Assembly: GCF_003185655.1 (NCBI RefSeq)
Contig: NZ_QHJQ01000009.1
Coordinates: 117,513-181,512, forward strand
Reading direction: 5' to 3'
Length of the DNA stretch: 64,000 nt
DNA from: Coraliomargarita sinensis
Lineage (GTDB): Bacteria; Verrucomicrobiota; Verrucomicrobiia; Opitutales; Coraliomargaritaceae
Shown here: positions 1 to 9,235 of the stretch, piece after piece
Position numbering within the stretch: the stretch's first letter is position 1
Layout of the letters: every line of letters begins with the position of its first letter
Made by a program: the position numbers and the translations under genes
Notes under the pieces: generated by a model
The model's input: only the letters and a program-made list of their open reading frames with translations
The model's database searches: none
Told to the model about the DNA's origin: nothing

Positions 1-10
1 AATGGGCATG

Positions 11-43
11 AAAAAGCCCCACCCCGCGCACGGGTGTGGGGCT
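11..43 (-). terminator. Rho-independent terminator after the PEP-CTERM gene
   Basis: Read on the minus strand, a GC-rich stem with arms close to AGCCCCACACCC and GGGTGGGGCT is followed by TTTTTC. It lies 42 bases past the stop of the PEP-CTERM gene, so it most likely ends that transcript. Confidence 0.8.
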
Positions 44-84
44 GAAAGTGATAAAAGGTGGTTTCGCGCAGATGCGCGTATTGT

Positions 85-804
85 CTACCGGCGGCGACGC
101 AGCATGACCGAAGTCAGGCCGAGTGCACCTGCGATGAGGGCGAAGGTGGAAGGCTCGGGCACGGCGACGACTTGCATGCCATAGATGAAACCATTATCGC
201 CGCCACTACCTGATTCCATTGTAAATGAGCTACCAGACAAGCCTCTGAATACAGCATAATTACCAGCTACGGTACTGGTAGCCTCTACGAAAGAGGAGCC
301 GTCATTATTGCCTAAAAAACTAAGCGCGTTGCTTCCTACTGGATCACTCGGAGGATTCAATTCTAAGGTTATATCTATAAGGCCACAGTAAATATAAACA
401 TCATACTGCGCGTAAGGGATTTCGGATAGAGTGAAGAGGGCTCCACCGTTGCGGTTACGCATGGAAAATAAGTTATTCGCGTCTCCAGTGGATGTTGAAT
501 CCATACTATCTCCGCCCTGCGCGAAACCTCCTGAAGTACCAGCAGATTCATTTTGAAGACTTAGATCCGCTGTCGATGCTGTGCCGTCATCGAAGACAAG
601 ATCCGATAAGGTGTTAGGCGCGCCCGAAGCACCAAAGTTAAGAGCATTCCAATTTCCCGCATTTACCGCACCGGTTGAACCTGAGATCGTATTGTTACCG
701 TCGTCAAAATTAACGCTGATAACGTCTTGGGCATCCGCTGTCGCTGCGAATACCGCAGAGGCAGCCAAGGCGGTTAACGCCGTTAAGAATTGTTTATTTT
801 TCAT
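85..804 (-). CDS. PEP-CTERM sorting domain-containing exported protein
   Basis: The 239-residue product starts with a signal peptide (MKNKQFLTALTALAASAVFA, cleavage probably near ATADA) and ends with a PEP-CTERM tail: the motif VPEPS, a short hydrophobic segment and a run of arginines. In known systems this tail is recognised by an exosortase, which processes the protein for the cell envelope or extracellular matrix. The middle is rich in G, S, N and D and has no catalytic motif I recognise; it resembles secreted beta-rich proteins. I chose the start at 804 because the signal peptide begins there; the open frame runs 40 codons further upstream without looking like protein. The exosortase is not in this window. 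The substrate or role is unknown. Confidence 0.85.
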   Translation of the reverse strand: MKNKQFLTALTALAASAVFAATADAQDVISVNFDDGNNTISGSTGAVNAGNWNALNFGASGAPNTLSDLVFDDGTASTADLSLQNESAGTSGGFAQGGDSMDSTSTGDANNLFSMRNRNGGALFTLSEIPYAQYDVYIYCGLIDITLELNPPSDPVGSNALSFLGNNDGSSFVEATSTVAGNYAVFRGLSGSSFTMESGSGGDNGFIYGMQVVAVPEPSTFALIAGALGLTSVMLRRRR

Positions 805-1066
805 ATCGGTTTTTTTGATTTTTAGGGTTTGTGATTCAGAGCGCCTTCTAGCGTCGAAACTTACTAATAAGCTAGCTGAAATGAATTCGCTTGAAAGATT
901 TTTATTTAGACCTACCTGTCTCAAATTAAGTCAGCATTTTCAAACTATTTCATAACACTTAAAGTTTTGATTATTAGTAACTAAAATAATTCGTGGAAAA
1001 TATTTTTCTGCTGTTAACTGATCATTTATCTTTACAACCCGTTGATTTCCGCACAGGTTTTTTTGA

Positions 1067-2113
1067 ATGTTTACGGTCAAAACAGCGGCGGAGCAAGTGG
1101 CTGCTCACCTGAGGAATGAGCTACAGCGAGGACGCTGGGTCGGGAGCATGCCGGGGCGTGATCGTCTGGCCCGGGAGCTGGGTGTGGATGGCAGCACGAT
1201 CGAGCGGGCGCTGGGGCAGTTGGAGCGGGACGGCCTGCTGGAGTCGCAGGGCGTGGGCAGGCGGCGACTGATTACACTGAATCAGTCGGGCAAGCGCAGT
1301 AAGCGCATCCTCATCGTTCTCTACGAACCGGAGGATACGAGCCACTACCTGGTCATGGAGTTGTGTCGTTGTCTGCATGCGGCAGGACATGAAACGGCAT
1401 TTGCCCCGCGCTCGTTAACCCAGTTGAAGCACCATCCCGAACGGGTTCGAAAGATGATTGAGGCGCACCCTTCGGAGGCTTGGATCGTCATCGCCGGGCC
1501 CAGACCGGTTCTGGAAATGTTGGCCCAAATGCCTCGACCGGGGTTTGCCTTGTTTGGTTCCATCTCAAATTTGCCGCTAGCTGGCACAGGCCCGGACAAA
1601 ATACCGGCCATGCGCGAGGCGATCGATTCCCTCCACAAAAACGGACACAGCCGCATTGTCATGTTGGCGCAATCGATTTACAATGATCGCAGACTGAACA
1701 AAGTGCAGCGTGTCTTTCTGGAAGAATTGGCGACGCGGGACCTGCCAGGCGGTGAGTCTTGCTTACCTGTATGGGACAGCACGCCGGAAGGCCTCCATCA
1801 ATGTCTGGTTGCTCTGTTTAAGGAAAACCCGCCGACAGCGATCCTGGTCGATGACTGGCAGCTTAGTTACGCCGTTCAAAACTTCCTATCCCGGCACAAA
1901 GGTGACGACTACCGCCGGGTGGTCTGCATCTGCACCGATTATCATCCCTGTTTCAAATGGTGCCGTCCGGAAGTGTCCTACTTCTACTGGAAGCCTGCAG
2001 CGGTCATGCGGCGTGTCGTGCGCTGGGCCAACAATGTGGCCAGAGGGAGGCGAGATTTTCGGCAGAGTCCGGTCAAAGCGAAGTTTGTCGAGAGTGAGGC
2101 ATCTCTGCGGTAA
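1067..2113 (+). CDS. GntR-family transcriptional regulator with LacI-like sensor domain
   Basis: Residues 1-70 form a GntR winged helix-turn-helix: AAEQVAAHLRNELQRGRW, then SMPGRDRLARELGVDGSTIE as the recognition region and a wing ending in RRRLITL. Residues from about 75 to 348 look like a periplasmic-binding-protein or LacI-type effector domain (KRILIVLYEPEDTSHYL, later a PPTAILVDDW stretch). This combination is common in Verrucomicrobiota and typically controls sugar catabolism genes, but the effector is not deducible. It stands alone, transcribed away from the PEP-CTERM gene and followed by the M42 peptidase 180 bases downstream. No clear operator is seen upstream. Confidence 0.85.
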   Translation: MFTVKTAAEQVAAHLRNELQRGRWVGSMPGRDRLARELGVDGSTIERALGQLERDGLLESQGVGRRRLITLNQSGKRSKRILIVLYEPEDTSHYLVMELCRCLHAAGHETAFAPRSLTQLKHHPERVRKMIEAHPSEAWIVIAGPRPVLEMLAQMPRPGFALFGSISNLPLAGTGPDKIPAMREAIDSLHKNGHSRIVMLAQSIYNDRRLNKVQRVFLEELATRDLPGGESCLPVWDSTPEGLHQCLVALFKENPPTAILVDDWQLSYAVQNFLSRHKGDDYRRVVCICTDYHPCFKWCRPEVSYFYWKPAAVMRRVVRWANNVARGRRDFRQSPVKAKFVESEASLR

Positions 2114-2292
2114 GGGCAAATATCGCTAGTCGCAACGATCCTAATCCTGAGTGCCCGGGCTGGTCTGCTTCGATCCATTCACGCGCACGGTGAGAGCGTA
2201 CAGTATAACATCTCTACAAGATTCAAAGCAGTCCTTGTCATCCGCAGGATTTGTCACTCGCCTAGCCGATAAAAATAAGTGAGTTTTGAATC

Positions 2293-3351
2293 ATGGCTAT
2301 CGACATCAATCTCCTCTCCCGCATTTGTGAAGCCCCGGGCGCGCCGGGCTACGAAAAACTGATCCGCGAACTGGTGCTCAAGGAACTCGACGGACTGGCC
2401 GACGAGGTGCGCACCGACAACATGGGCAATGTGATCGCCCTGAAGAAGGGACGCTCCTCCAAGAAGAAAGCCATGGCCGCCGCCCACATGGACGAGATCG
2501 GCTTTATCGTCACCCACATCGACGACAACGGCTTCGTGCGCTTCAACCCGGTGGGCGGCTTTGATCCGAAAACGCTGACCTCGCAGCGTGTCATCATTCA
2601 CGGGCGCGAAGACGTTTACGGTGTGATGGGCTCAAAACCCATCCACATCATGTCGCCGGAGGAACGAAAGAATGCGGTAAAAATCAAAGACTACTTCGTC
2701 GACACGGGCCGCAGTAAAAAATCGCTGGAAAAGCTGGTGGCCGTAGGCGACTTCATCACCCGCTACTCGCCGCTCATGGAACTGGGCGAGTGCGTGAATG
2801 TAAAGTCGCTCGACAACCGCGCTTCGGTCTTCGTCCTCATCGAAACCCTGCGCAAACTGAAGAAGAGCCGCGCCAAACCGGCCTACGATTTCTATGCCGT
2901 CTTCACCGTCCAGGAGGAAGTCGGCTTGCGTGGCGCCCAGGCCTCCGCCATTCAAGTCGCCCCGGACTTCAGCTTTGGACTCGATACGACCATCGCTTTC
3001 GACACCCCCGGCTCCAAGCCGGAGGAACGCTGCACCAGCCTCGGCGACGGTGCCGCAATCAAGTTGATGGATTCCTCGGTGATCTGTGATTACCGGATGA
3101 TCGAGTTCATGAAAGCGACGGCCAAAAAACATAAGATCAAGTGGCAGCCGGAAATCCTCGCCGGCGGCGGCACCGATACGGCCAGCCTTCAGCGCATGTC
3201 GGCGGGTGGCTCGATCGCCGGGGCCATCTCTGTCCCGACCCGGCACATCCATCAGACCATCGAGTCGTCCAACAAAAAGGATCTCGAGGCCTGCATCGAG
3301 CTTCTCACCGCCTGCGTCCGGGAACTGGATGAACCCAGCTGGAAGTTTTAA
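2293..3351 (+). CDS. M42 family metallopeptidase (glutamyl aminopeptidase/endoglucanase-like)
   Basis: 352 residues, the usual length for family M42 dinuclear-metal aminopeptidases, which trim N-terminal residues from short peptides in the cytoplasm and often form dodecameric shells. Expected metal and catalytic residues are visible: H65 and D67 in AAAHMDEIG, D174 in KSLDNRAS, the E208-E209 pair in FTVQEEVGLRG, D231 in GLDTT and H318/H320 near VPTRHIHQTIE. The GGGTDTAS motif at 291-298 is also typical. The start ATG has an A-rich leader without a Shine-Dalgarno sequence. The sulfatase begins 12 bases after the stop, so the two genes probably form an operon, although their functions are not obviously linked. 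Confidence 0.92.
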   Translation: MAIDINLLSRICEAPGAPGYEKLIRELVLKELDGLADEVRTDNMGNVIALKKGRSSKKKAMAAAHMDEIGFIVTHIDDNGFVRFNPVGGFDPKTLTSQRVIIHGREDVYGVMGSKPIHIMSPEERKNAVKIKDYFVDTGRSKKSLEKLVAVGDFITRYSPLMELGECVNVKSLDNRASVFVLIETLRKLKKSRAKPAYDFYAVFTVQEEVGLRGAQASAIQVAPDFSFGLDTTIAFDTPGSKPEERCTSLGDGAAIKLMDSSVICDYRMIEFMKATAKKHKIKWQPEILAGGGTDTASLQRMSAGGSIAGAISVPTRHIHQTIESSNKKDLEACIELLTACVRELDEPSWKF

Positions 3352-3363
3352 CCCACAGCTATC

Positions 3364-5025
3364 ATGACTCCATTCCCCCGGCTTGCTTGTTTTCTTCTTC
3401 TGGGATTGAGCACCTTGCTTGGTGCCGCGCCCAAGCCGAACATCATTATCATCATGTCGGACGACATGGGCTACTCGGACTTGGGTTGCTACGGGAGTGA
3501 GATTGAAACGCCACAACTCGACGAGCTGGCCGCGAATGGGTTGCGCTACACCCAGTTCTACAATACCTCCCGTTGCTGTCCCACCCGCGCTTCACTCCTG
3601 ACCGGACTTTACGCCCACCAGGCCGGCATCGGTGAGATGACGAGCGACCGGGGCGCACCCGGCTACCGGGGTGACTTGAGCCGCAATGCCGTGACCATCG
3701 CCGAAGCACTGAAACCGGCAGGTTACCGCACCTACATGTCGGGCAAGTGGCACCTCGCCAAGCAACTCAAGCCGGACGGAGACAAATTCAACTGGCCACT
3801 TCAACGTGGCTTCGACCGCTTCTACGGGACCATTATCGGTGCCGGCAGCTTTTACGACCCCTGGACCCTGACCCGCGGCAACAAAGCCATCACCCCGGAA
3901 GATGATCCGGAGTATCAACCGGAAACGTTTTATTACACCGACGCGATCAGCGACAACGCCGCCCGCTTTATCAATGAGCATGATTCGGAGGAACCGTTCT
4001 TTATGTACGTCGCTTACACGGCTCCCCACTGGCCGCTGCATGCGCTTGAAAAAGACATTGAAAAATACAAAGGCCGTTATGACGACGGCTACGAAGCGAT
4101 TCGCAAAGCGCGTTACGAACGCATGAAGCAACTCGGCGTGATCCAGGAGGATTGGGCGCTGAGCCCGGCTCCCGGCTCATGGAGTGATCTCCCCGAAGAG
4201 CAGAGAGCCTGGGAAGCGCGCGCAATGGAAGTGTATGCTGCCATGATCGACTCGATGGACCAGGGGATCGGACGGATCGTCGATGCACTGGAAAATGAGG
4301 GCGAATTCGAGAACACCCTAATCCTCTTCCTGCACGACAATGGCGGCTGCGATGAAACGATCGGTTGGGTGAAGCGCGAAAAAGGTCGACCACCACGCGC
4401 GCCGATGAGCCCCGATGAACTCCAGACGGAAATGTTTCCCACCCATACACGGAAGGGCCAACCAATCGTTTACGGCAAGGATGCCATGCCCGGACCAGCG
4501 ACCACATACATGTCCTATCGCCGCAACTGGGCCAATGTCTCCAACACCCCCTTCCGTGAGTATAAATCAAAAAACCATGAGGGCGGCATCGCGACTCCCC
4601 TGATTGCCCATTGGCCCAAAGGTATTGCCGCAAAGAATGAGTTGCGTCATCGGCCCGGTCACTTGATTGACCTCATGGCGACCTGCCTCGACCTTTCCGG
4701 CGCTGAATATCCTGAAATCTATGCGAAACACCGGATCCAGCCATTTGAAGGCCAGAGCCTGAAAGCGAGTTTCTCAAAGGACGAGGATCCGGACCGGATA
4801 CTCCTTTTTGAACACTATGGCCGGGCCGCCATTCGTGACGGCAATTGGAAACTGGTCCGCCTCGGCGTCAACAAGCCATGGGAACTCTACGGTCTGGAGA
4901 AGGACCGAAGCGAAATGAACAACCTCGTGGCGGAGCATCCGGAAAAAGCAGCCGCTCTGGAGGAACTCTGGACTTGGCACGCCTGGCGCACCCGCATCTA
5001 CCCGAAGCCGGGAGATGGGAAGTAG
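3364..5025 (+). CDS. Secreted sulfatase (arylsulfatase A type)
   Basis: 553 residues with an N-terminal signal peptide (hydrophobic residues 8-20, cleavage near GAAPKP). The sulfatase core begins at PNIIIIMSDDMGYSDLG with the metal-binding aspartates D33 and D34. The active-site signature is at 71-75 (C-C-P-T-R), so C71 is the residue expected to be oxidised to formylglycine; HDNGG near residue 325 is another metal-site motif. Such enzymes desulfate sulfated polysaccharides or small sulfate esters and are abundant in marine Verrucomicrobiota. The formylglycine-generating enzyme is not in the window. Substrate class cannot be assigned from the sequence alone. It is probably co-transcribed with the M42 peptidase gene just upstream. 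Confidence 0.93.
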   Translation: MTPFPRLACFLLLGLSTLLGAAPKPNIIIIMSDDMGYSDLGCYGSEIETPQLDELAANGLRYTQFYNTSRCCPTRASLLTGLYAHQAGIGEMTSDRGAPGYRGDLSRNAVTIAEALKPAGYRTYMSGKWHLAKQLKPDGDKFNWPLQRGFDRFYGTIIGAGSFYDPWTLTRGNKAITPEDDPEYQPETFYYTDAISDNAARFINEHDSEEPFFMYVAYTAPHWPLHALEKDIEKYKGRYDDGYEAIRKARYERMKQLGVIQEDWALSPAPGSWSDLPEEQRAWEARAMEVYAAMIDSMDQGIGRIVDALENEGEFENTLILFLHDNGGCDETIGWVKREKGRPPRAPMSPDELQTEMFPTHTRKGQPIVYGKDAMPGPATTYMSYRRNWANVSNTPFREYKSKNHEGGIATPLIAHWPKGIAAKNELRHRPGHLIDLMATCLDLSGAEYPEIYAKHRIQPFEGQSLKASFSKDEDPDRILLFEHYGRAAIRDGNWKLVRLGVNKPWELYGLEKDRSEMNNLVAEHPEKAAALEELWTWHAWRTRIYPKPGDGK

Positions 5026-5053
5026 TTGAATACCTTTGTGTTTGGTCCGTCCT

Positions 5054-5136
5054 GTAGCCGAACGCCTTAGCGTTTGGTCCGCACGCCATGCGCAACCGAC
5101 CTGCCCTACCGACCAAAGCCGAAGGGCTTCGGCTAC
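5054..5136. repeat. Inverted pair of GTAG-foot REP hairpins between convergent genes
   Basis: A GTAG at 5054-5057 is followed by stem arms CCGAACGC (5058-5065) and GCGTTTGG (5070-5077). In opposite orientation, arms CCAAAGCC (5113-5120) and GGCTTCGG (5125-5132) precede CTAC at 5133-5136. The two units are diverged copies of each other in head-to-head order, like an enterobacterial BIME. They fill the gap between the stops of the sulfatase and fabV and may also terminate transcription. Confidence 0.8.
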
Positions 5137-5146
5137 GGCGAGTGGA

Positions 5147-6322
5147 TTAAGCGCTCGGCAGGTCGAGTTCGACTTCGACGTCCTCCTCGTAATCGACACC
5201 GGGTAAGCCAAATCCGAAGAGTGCAAGAAAGTTGTTTTGATAGCCGGAGTAGTCGGCCATGACATTAAGCGTCTCCGTGGTAATTTCCGGCCAGACCTTG
5301 GCCACTGCCGCCTGCACGTCCGGTTCCATTTCCCAGTCGTCGACCCGGATACGGCCTTCGTCATCCAGTTCCAGATCGTCGCCATAGAGGCGGTCGTTCA
5401 ACAGGCGTACCATTTGCTCGATGGTATCCTCGTGGGTGCCCTTTTCCTTCATCACTTTGAAAAGGATGGAAATATACAGGGGCACCACGGGAATCGCGGA
5501 GCTGGCCTGGGTGACCACCGCCTTGTTCACCGCCACATAGGCTTCGCAATCGTAGGCTTCGGTAATGGCTTGGGCCGCGCGCTCGACATCCTTCTTGGCG
5601 GCACCGATCGTGCCGTTGGTGTAGACCGGCCAGGTGATCTCTGGCCCAATGTAGGAATAGGCCACACTCTTGGCCTCGGGTGCCAGCACACCGGCCTCGT
5701 TGAGGGCCTTCATCCAGAGCTCCCAATCCTCGCCCCCCATGACCTTAACGGTGTTGGCGATGTCCTCTTCGGTCGCCGGTTCAATGGAGACTTCGGAAAC
5801 TTCGCCCTTGTCGGTATCCAGCGTGCGATTGGTAAAGGTTTCGCCGATCGGTTTGAGGCAGGACTTGTAGGTTTCCCCGGTTTCCGGATCGGTGCGGCGG
5901 GGCGAAGCCAGGCTGTAAACCACCAGGTCCACTTGGCCGAGATCCTCTTTGATGGTTTCGATCGCCTGCTGCTTGATCTCGTTGGAGAATGCATCGCCGT
6001 TGATGCTCTTGGCATAAAGCCCGGCTTCGTGGGCCGCTTTTTCAAAAGCAACCGAATTGTACCAACCCGCGCTCGCCGGCTTGCCCTTCATGGAGGGACG
6101 CTCAAAGAACACGCCCAAGGTGGCCGCATCGTGACTGAAGGCTGAAGCGATCCGGGTCGAAAGTCCGTAACCGGTGGAGGCGCCAATCACCAAAACCTTC
6201 TTGGGACCGCCTTCCTTTTTGGCGGCTTTGGCGACTTCAATTTCCTGCTGCACCCGCGCGTCACAACCTTTCGGATGTGAGGTGATGCAAACGAATCCAC
6301 GAATCTTGGGCTTGATAATCAT
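5147..6322 (-). CDS. fabV: Trans-2-enoyl-CoA/ACP reductase (FabV)
   Basis: 391 residues. FabV catalyses the NADH-dependent reduction of the trans-2-enoyl thioester, the last step of each fatty acid elongation cycle, and is typically triclosan resistant. The beginning (MIIKPKIRGF, then SHPKGC) is characteristic of the family. The nucleotide-binding motif GASTGYG lies at 48-54, and the catalytic Y-x8-K pair that separates FabV from ordinary short-chain reductases is Y234 and K243. VVYSLASPRRTDP at 134-146 is also family-typical. The gene is monocistronic and convergent with the sulfatase. No FabI is seen in the window. No clear Shine-Dalgarno precedes the ATG. Confidence 0.95.
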   Translation of the reverse strand: MIIKPKIRGFVCITSHPKGCDARVQQEIEVAKAAKKEGGPKKVLVIGASTGYGLSTRIASAFSHDAATLGVFFERPSMKGKPASAGWYNSVAFEKAAHEAGLYAKSINGDAFSNEIKQQAIETIKEDLGQVDLVVYSLASPRRTDPETGETYKSCLKPIGETFTNRTLDTDKGEVSEVSIEPATEEDIANTVKVMGGEDWELWMKALNEAGVLAPEAKSVAYSYIGPEITWPVYTNGTIGAAKKDVERAAQAITEAYDCEAYVAVNKAVVTQASSAIPVVPLYISILFKVMKEKGTHEDTIEQMVRLLNDRLYGDDLELDDEGRIRVDDWEMEPDVQAAVAKVWPEITTETLNVMADYSGYQNNFLALFGFGLPGVDYEEDVEVELDLPSA

Positions 6323-6388
6323 AATGTAAAATAGATCTGAGAGTTGGTGATTTCCTCAGATAGAAAGGCCCGTCCGACGAACTGGCAA

Positions 6389-6660
6389 CCGGGAAGTTGG
6401 AGGTAATCTTGGTGGGTGGTTGGGTGCTCGCCTATCCCCCATAGCTCGTAGCATCGGTTCTGTTGCATCCGTCCGTAAGGCGTATGACTTACGATGACTC
6501 CTCCTACTCTTAATCGTAATCTTACTCTTAATCTCCGGGTTTAGAGAGTAAGACGACGTAAGCTACTTTTGTCCGGCGGCCCCAAAACTGAGGATCGGGT
6601 CGGGGCGATTCATCCCCCGCGACTACCGTTAGGCAGGTGCTTGCCTGATCGAGCGATTGC
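6389..6660 (+). repeat. Long dispersed repeat, direct copy A upstream of higBA
   Basis: Starts at the shared motif GGGAAGTTGG and continues with CGCCTATCCCCCATAGCTCG, a TCCGTCCGTAAGGCG block, a TTAATC/GATTAA-rich foldback, and a GATTCATCCCCCG block. The same order is found at 7510-7798. It contains a REP-like unit (6600-6626) with a CTAC foot at 6623-6626. No gene is credible in the 516-base gap between fabV and higB. Confidence 0.8.
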
Positions 6661-6716
6661 CGCCACCCACAACTCACCTGTCCGCCGTCGCCTTGGCGAA
6701 GGAGGAACCACTCACA

Positions 6717-6780
6717 AGTCACGCCGTCTTGTCCGGCTTAACCCGGTGAAGACGGAAGACCCAAAAGGGCGAAGGCGGAA
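6717..6780 (+). repeat. GTCACGCC-type intergenic repeat, copy 1
   Basis: Begins with AGTCACGCCGTCTTGTC and ends with AAGGGCGAAGGCGGAA. Relatives lie at 9425-9494, 17719-17784, 20315-20348 and 22037-22071, all on the same strand and all intergenic. The unit can fold through CGCC and GGCG ends. Confidence 0.7.
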
Positions 6781-6838
6781 CGACTCAACATTCTATTTTA
6801 TGGTTTAAGGTATGTCCCCGGCTAACTACGATAAAACT

Positions 6839-7117
6839 ATGATTCAATCCTTCTCCGACGACGACACTCGGCAACTCTTCCATGAGGAGAAGAATCGACG
6901 ATTCGCCGCAGTTGGACGTATCGCGTTACGGAAATTGATTCAAATGAACCGGGCAGGGCAACTAGATGACTTGAAAATACCACCCGGCAATAGACTGGAA
7001 GCGCTGAAAGGGAATATGAAAGGTTTGCACTCCATCCGCATCAATCAGCAATGGCGTATTGTTTTCAGGTGGACCAATCAAGGTCCCACCGAAGTCAAAA
7101 TATGCGACTACCATTGA
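6839..7117 (+). CDS. higB: HigB-type toxin (RelE/ParE superfamily mRNA interferase)
   Basis: 92 residues from the ATG at 6839, where the family's usual N-terminus ([17 protein letters not shown]) begins; an in-frame ATG at 6812 would add nine residues that do not look conserved. The C-terminal half carries the typical features: [18 protein letters not shown], then QWRIVFRW and a terminal KICDYH. HigB proteins cleave mRNA on the ribosome and are neutralised by HigA. The toxin gene precedes the antitoxin gene, as is normal for higBA. The module lies between two long direct repeats (6389-6660 and 7510-7798), suggesting it moved as a unit or can be lost by recombination. Confidence 0.9.
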   Translation: MIQSFSDDDTRQLFHEEKNRRFAAVGRIALRKLIQMNRAGQLDDLKIPPGNRLEALKGNMKGLHSIRINQQWRIVFRWTNQGPTEVKICDYH

Positions 7118-7126
7118 CAACACCCC

Positions 7127-7145
7127 TATAACGTTACACGTTATA
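7127..7145 (+). promoter_or_regulatory. Palindromic operator candidate between higB and higA
   Basis: Perfect arms TATAACGT (7127-7134) and ACGTTATA (7138-7145) flank a 3-base centre, ending four bases before the higA ATG. HigA proteins bind such palindromes. A TTGACA at 7114-7119, overlapping the higB stop, could be a -35 element for separate higA transcription, though no well-spaced -10 is obvious. Confidence 0.6.
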
Positions 7146-7148
7146 AAT

Positions 7149-7454
7149 ATGGATACACCGATCACACCTGGAGAAATTTTGCTAGAAGAATACCTCAAGC
7201 CGATGGGGATCTCTCAAAATGCCATGGCGCGGGCAATCGGTGTCGCACCACGGGCCATCAATGAGATCGTCCATGCGAAGCGCTCAATAACCCCACAAAT
7301 GTCGATGCGCTTCGGAGTCTTTTTCGGGCAATCAGAAGATTTTTGGCACGGCATACAAGTTGAGTGCGACTTCCGCACCCTGCGCAAGGAGGCGAAAAAG
7401 ATCACAGAACACGTGTTACCTGCGGAATCATTGATGGTCAGCGAGGACAAGTAG
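7149..7454 (+). CDS. higA: HigA-type antitoxin, HTH XRE family
   Basis: 101 residues from the ATG at 7149 ([20 protein letters not shown]), the standard start of HigA antitoxins. The helix-turn-helix covers about residues 17-65 ([20 protein letters not shown], then the conserved [17 protein letters not shown]). It should neutralise HigB and repress the operon. A perfect palindrome sits immediately upstream. The open frame extends further 5' into higB but that part is not HigA-like. The gene is 31 bases downstream of higB. Confidence 0.92.
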   Translation: MDTPITPGEILLEEYLKPMGISQNAMARAIGVAPRAINEIVHAKRSITPQMSMRFGVFFGQSEDFWHGIQVECDFRTLRKEAKKITEHVLPAESLMVSEDK

Positions 7455-7509
7455 CCAGAGTTTAGTTTCAACTGAGCCGTTCAGCAACGAAACCATGTTG
7501 AACGAATTC

Positions 7510-7798
7510 CCGGGAAGTTGGTCGTCGTTAAGTGGTTTGTTGAGTGGTGGGTGGTCGCCTATCCCCCATAGCTCGTAGCATCCGTCCGTAAGGCGGATGA
7601 CTCACGATGACTCCTCCTACTCTTAATCATAATCTTACTCTTAATCTTAAAACCCACGGATTAAGATGAAGAGTAAGATTAACTCTAGCTACTTTTGTCC
7701 GGCGGCCCCTAACCTCAGGATCGGGTCGGAGCGATTCATCCCCCGCGACGACCTTTAGGTCGTGCGCCTAATCAAGCAATAAGCACCACTCAACAAAC
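7510..7798 (+). repeat. Long dispersed repeat, direct copy B downstream of higBA, with terminal inverted repeats
   Basis: Same block order as 6389-6660. The sub-element 7535-7798 is bounded by a perfect 14-base inverted repeat (GTTTGTTGAGTGGT at 7535-7548, its complement at 7785-7798). Inside is a TTAATC-rich foldback and the GATTCATCCCCCG block. This occupies the 347-base gap between higA and ugd; I see no gene there. Confidence 0.8.
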
Positions 7799-7801
7799 AA
7801 C

Positions 7802-9160
7802 CTACCCCTTCCCAATGCCGCTGGCTTCGAAGCCAATCTCGCGGAGCGCTTCCAAATCAAGGACATTCCGCCCGTCGAAGAGGAAGGCCGGCAGGTGCAT
7901 GGCATCGTAGATCTTCTTGTAGTCGAGTTCCTTGAATTCGTCCCACTCGGTCAGAACCAGCACGGCGTGTGCGTCCTTGGTCGCCTCGTAGGCATCGCCG
8001 CAAACCGTGATAGAATCGTCCTTCTCGCCGAGCTCGAGGTCCCGGAGCATCTGCGCTTCCGGCACCTTAGGGTCGTAGATACTCAGGTTTGCCTGCTCCT
8101 CGAGCAGGTCCTTGCAAATGTAGATGGCAGCCGACTCGCGGGTATCGTTGGTATCCTTCTTGAAGGCGAAGCCGAGCACCGCGATCTTCTTGTCGGATAC
8201 GGTATTGAAGAGCGTCGAGACAACCTTGCGTGCGAATCGGTGCTTCTGGTAATCGTTCATCTCGATCACGCTGTTCCAGTAGGCGGCCACATCCGGCAGA
8301 CCGAAGTGCTCACAGAGATAAACCAGATTGAGGATATCCTTTTGAAAACAGGAGCCCCCGAAGCCGACCGAGGACTTAAGGAATTTCGGGCCGATCCGGC
8401 TATCCGTGCCAATGGCGTGGGCCACCTCGTCGACATTGGCTTCGGTGGCTTCGCAGAGCGCGGAGATGGCGTTGATCGAAGAGATCCGCTGCGCCAGGAA
8501 GGCATTGGCCGTAAGTTTGGAGAGTTCGGAAGACCAAAGATTGGTGGTAAGAATGCGCTCCTCCGGCACCCAGGCGGCATAGACATCGACGAGTATCTGA
8601 ATCGCCGCCTTGCCCTCGGGCGTCTGGTCCCCACCGATCAGGACACGGTCCGGATTCTGCAAATCCTGAATGGCGGTTCCCTCGGCGAGGAACTCGGGAT
8701 TGGAAAGTATCTGGAACTTACGCCCTTCTGCGTTAGATTCGAGGATACGTTTGATCGACTCAGCCGTACGCACCGGGAGCGTCGATTTTTCCACCACAAT
8801 CTTATCTCCTTCGCAGACCTCGGCGATCTTACGCGCGCATTTTTCGATATAGCGAAGGTCCGCCGCGCGGCCAGCGCCCACCCCATAGGTTTTGGTCGGG
8901 GTGTTGACCGACATGAAGATCATGTCCGCCTCACGGATCGCCGAGTCCACATCCGTGGAGAAAAAGAGATTTTTGCCACGATTAGCCTGCACGATCTCAT
9001 CGAGGCCCGGCTCGTAAACCGGCAGCTCGACTGAATTCCAAGCATCGATTCGAGCCTCATTGATATCAACGACGGTAACAGTGTGATCCTCGCACTTGTG
9101 CGCAATCATAGCCATGGTCGGCCCACCCACATATCCGGCTCCAATGCAGCATATTTTCAT
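7802..9160 (-). CDS. ugd: UDP-glucose 6-dehydrogenase, eukaryote-like type
   Basis: 452 residues. The enzyme oxidises UDP-glucose to UDP-glucuronate with two NAD+, supplying polysaccharide and glycan synthesis. The Rossmann motif GAGYVGG is at 7-13; the catalytic cysteine is C271 in [12 protein letters not shown] and the partner lysine is K215 in [15 protein letters not shown]. Several stretches, such as [23 protein letters not shown] and [13 protein letters not shown] [16 protein letters not shown], closely resemble the animal enzyme as I remember it rather than the shorter E. coli-type Ugd. It stands alone, flanked by repeat copies B and C, which may reflect local rearrangement. Confidence 0.95.
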   Translation of the reverse strand: MKICCIGAGYVGGPTMAMIAHKCEDHTVTVVDINEARIDAWNSVELPVYEPGLDEIVQANRGKNLFFSTDVDSAIREADMIFMSVNTPTKTYGVGAGRAADLRYIEKCARKIAEVCEGDKIVVEKSTLPVRTAESIKRILESNAEGRKFQILSNPEFLAEGTAIQDLQNPDRVLIGGDQTPEGKAAIQILVDVYAAWVPEERILTTNLWSSELSKLTANAFLAQRISSINAISALCEATEANVDEVAHAIGTDSRIGPKFLKSSVGFGGSCFQKDILNLVYLCEHFGLPDVAAYWNSVIEMNDYQKHRFARKVVSTLFNTVSDKKIAVLGFAFKKDTNDTRESAAIYICKDLLEEQANLSIYDPKVPEAQMLRDLELGEKDDSITVCGDAYEATKDAHAVLVLTEWDEFKELDYKKIYDAMHLPAFLFDGRNVLDLEALREIGFEASGIGKG

Positions 9161-9235
9161 GATGTGCTGTTGGTATAGGATCGGGCCTCACAGACAAGTG
9201 TATTCTCGACGATCGAAGATCAACTGACCCCACTC

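Noticed and set aside
5237..6145. A 302-codon plus-strand frame opposite fabV
   Set aside because: Antisense shadow; fabV has all catalytic residues and family motifs.
6528..6808. Short open frames in the repeat region before higB
   Set aside because: They coincide with repeat copy A and the GTCACGCC repeat; similar nonsense frames appear in the other copies.
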